DNA of 40,084 bases, taken from NCBI RefSeq assembly GCF_003612055.1, contig NZ_RAWB01000016.1:1-40084 (forward strand), read 5' to 3'. The position numbers and the translations under genes were made by a program. Origin of the DNA: Corallococcus llansteffanensis (GTDB taxonomy: Bacteria; Myxococcota; Myxococcia; Myxococcales; Myxococcaceae). Below the pieces are notes generated by a model. That model saw only the letters and a list, made by a program, of their open reading frames with translations. It made no database searches and was not told the DNA's origin. Below are positions 39,745 to 40,084 of the stretch, one piece after another (positions within the stretch are counted from its first letter, which is position 1; each line of letters starts with the position of its first letter).

Positions 39745-39761
39745 GGTATACAGCGTATACC
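39745..39761. promoter_or_regulatory. Perfect 7-3-7 palindrome, likely TetR operator
   Basis: GGTATAC-AGC-GTATACC lies 31 bases upstream of the amidohydrolase ATG, where it would overlap the promoter. TATAC/GTATA half-sites are typical for TetR-type repressors and very unusual in this GC-rich sequence. Confidence 0.7.
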
Positions 39762-39971
39762 TTTCGGACCGGGAGGCGCACCCTGCCTGTGACAAAGGTG
39801 GGCGGAGGTGTATCGGCCGGAGTCCAGGACCCGGGGGTGGGGAAGGGGCGACTACCGGAGCGGGCCTTTTTTCATGTCGACACCTGATGTATTCACCCCA
39901 GGGGGATGCCGGGACTTCGGCATGTGTCGGGCGCGTCCGGACCCGTCGGACGTATGCAAGGGGGAGCACGC

Positions 39972-40084
39972 ATGGCTGGTTCAATCCGTGGCGGCACGCC
40001 ACCGGCACCTGTTGTCATCAAACCGCAACCGGCGGCGACGCAAGCCGCCCCGCCTCCGCCCCCACCCCCCGCGGTGTGCGCGGT
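39972..40084 (+). CDS. 5' end of a proline-rich protein, cut by the window edge
   Basis: The ATG at 39972 follows AGGGGGAG (39957-39964). The 37 visible codons read MAGSIRGGTPPAPVVIKPQP and continue with Gln/Ala and a run of seven prolines, with no signal peptide. This looks like the disordered N-terminal tail of a larger cytoplasmic or secretion-substrate protein. The product cannot be named. The 210-base region between the operator and this start holds no gene I can support. Confidence 0.65.
   Translation, partial: MAGSIRGGTPPAPVVIKPQPAATQAAPPPPPPPAVCA

Noticed and set aside
1-40084. CRISPR array, tRNA, rRNA or complete insertion sequence
   Set aside because: No regularly spaced repeats, no cloverleaf-like genes with CCA-end features, and no transposase with inverted repeats were seen on reading both strands.

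Overview
The window is very GC-rich chromosomal DNA with tightly packed genes and strong third-position GC bias. The gene content points to a myxobacterium of the family Myxococcaceae (Myxococcus/Corallococcus type). The main pointers are a SitA-like lipoprotein toxin with an imm11-type immunity gene, a DUF2381-type protein next to a Ser/Thr kinase, secreted proteins with CGDGVC repeats, many lipoproteins, and a sigma factor/CHAT/histidine kinase cluster. This assignment rests on family recognition by eye; no database search was run. No rRNA, tRNA, CRISPR array or intact transposon was seen.

Left part (1-15.6 kb). A methyltransferase is translationally coupled to a membrane histidine kinase. 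They are followed by a ferritin-like protein, a DNA/RNA-methylase-like protein, an alpha/beta hydrolase with a small hypothetical protein, and a molybdopterin oxidoreductase/cytochrome b pair. Next is a run of cell-envelope genes: a large lipoprotein with Ig-like and beta-helix parts, a PBP2a-like transpeptidase that looks lipid-anchored, a serine hydrolase with a TPR tail, two Cys-rich lipoproteins and a glutathione S-transferase. A 90-bp tandem duplication containing a hairpin lies between the large lipoprotein and the transpeptidase.

Centre (15.6-24.5 kb). A lower-GC cassette on the minus strand encodes a SitA-type toxin and its probable immunity protein. Broken gene ends lie on both sides (an SDR C-terminus, an unidentified C-terminus and a frameshifted exported protein), which marks an insertion hot spot. 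A plus-strand operon then encodes a sigma factor, a membrane anti-sigma-like protein, an exported protein, a TPR-CHAT caspase-like protease and a GAF histidine kinase. This looks like a signalling unit from envelope to transcription with a protease at its core.

Right-centre (24.5-32.3 kb). A kinase island holds a lipoprotein and a kinase with degenerate motifs (HFG in place of DFG). Two tandem Xre-type regulators follow, then a divergent canonical Ser/Thr kinase with a DUF2381-type partner. Two palindromic sites sharing a 9-bp half-site suggest common control. The next few kilobases are decayed: a frameshifted gene, a short imperfect repeat, a 5'-truncated JAMM-like gene coupled to a small lipoprotein, and a possible IS66 remnant.

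Right end (32.3-40.1 kb). Here lie a Vps62-like secreted protein, an orphan MlaF-like ABC ATPase with altered catalytic residues, an M23 peptidase coupled to a beta-propeller-like exported protein, a ferritin-like lipoprotein, and a TetR regulator facing an amidohydrolase whose promoter carries a perfect palindromic operator. The start of a proline-rich protein closes the window.
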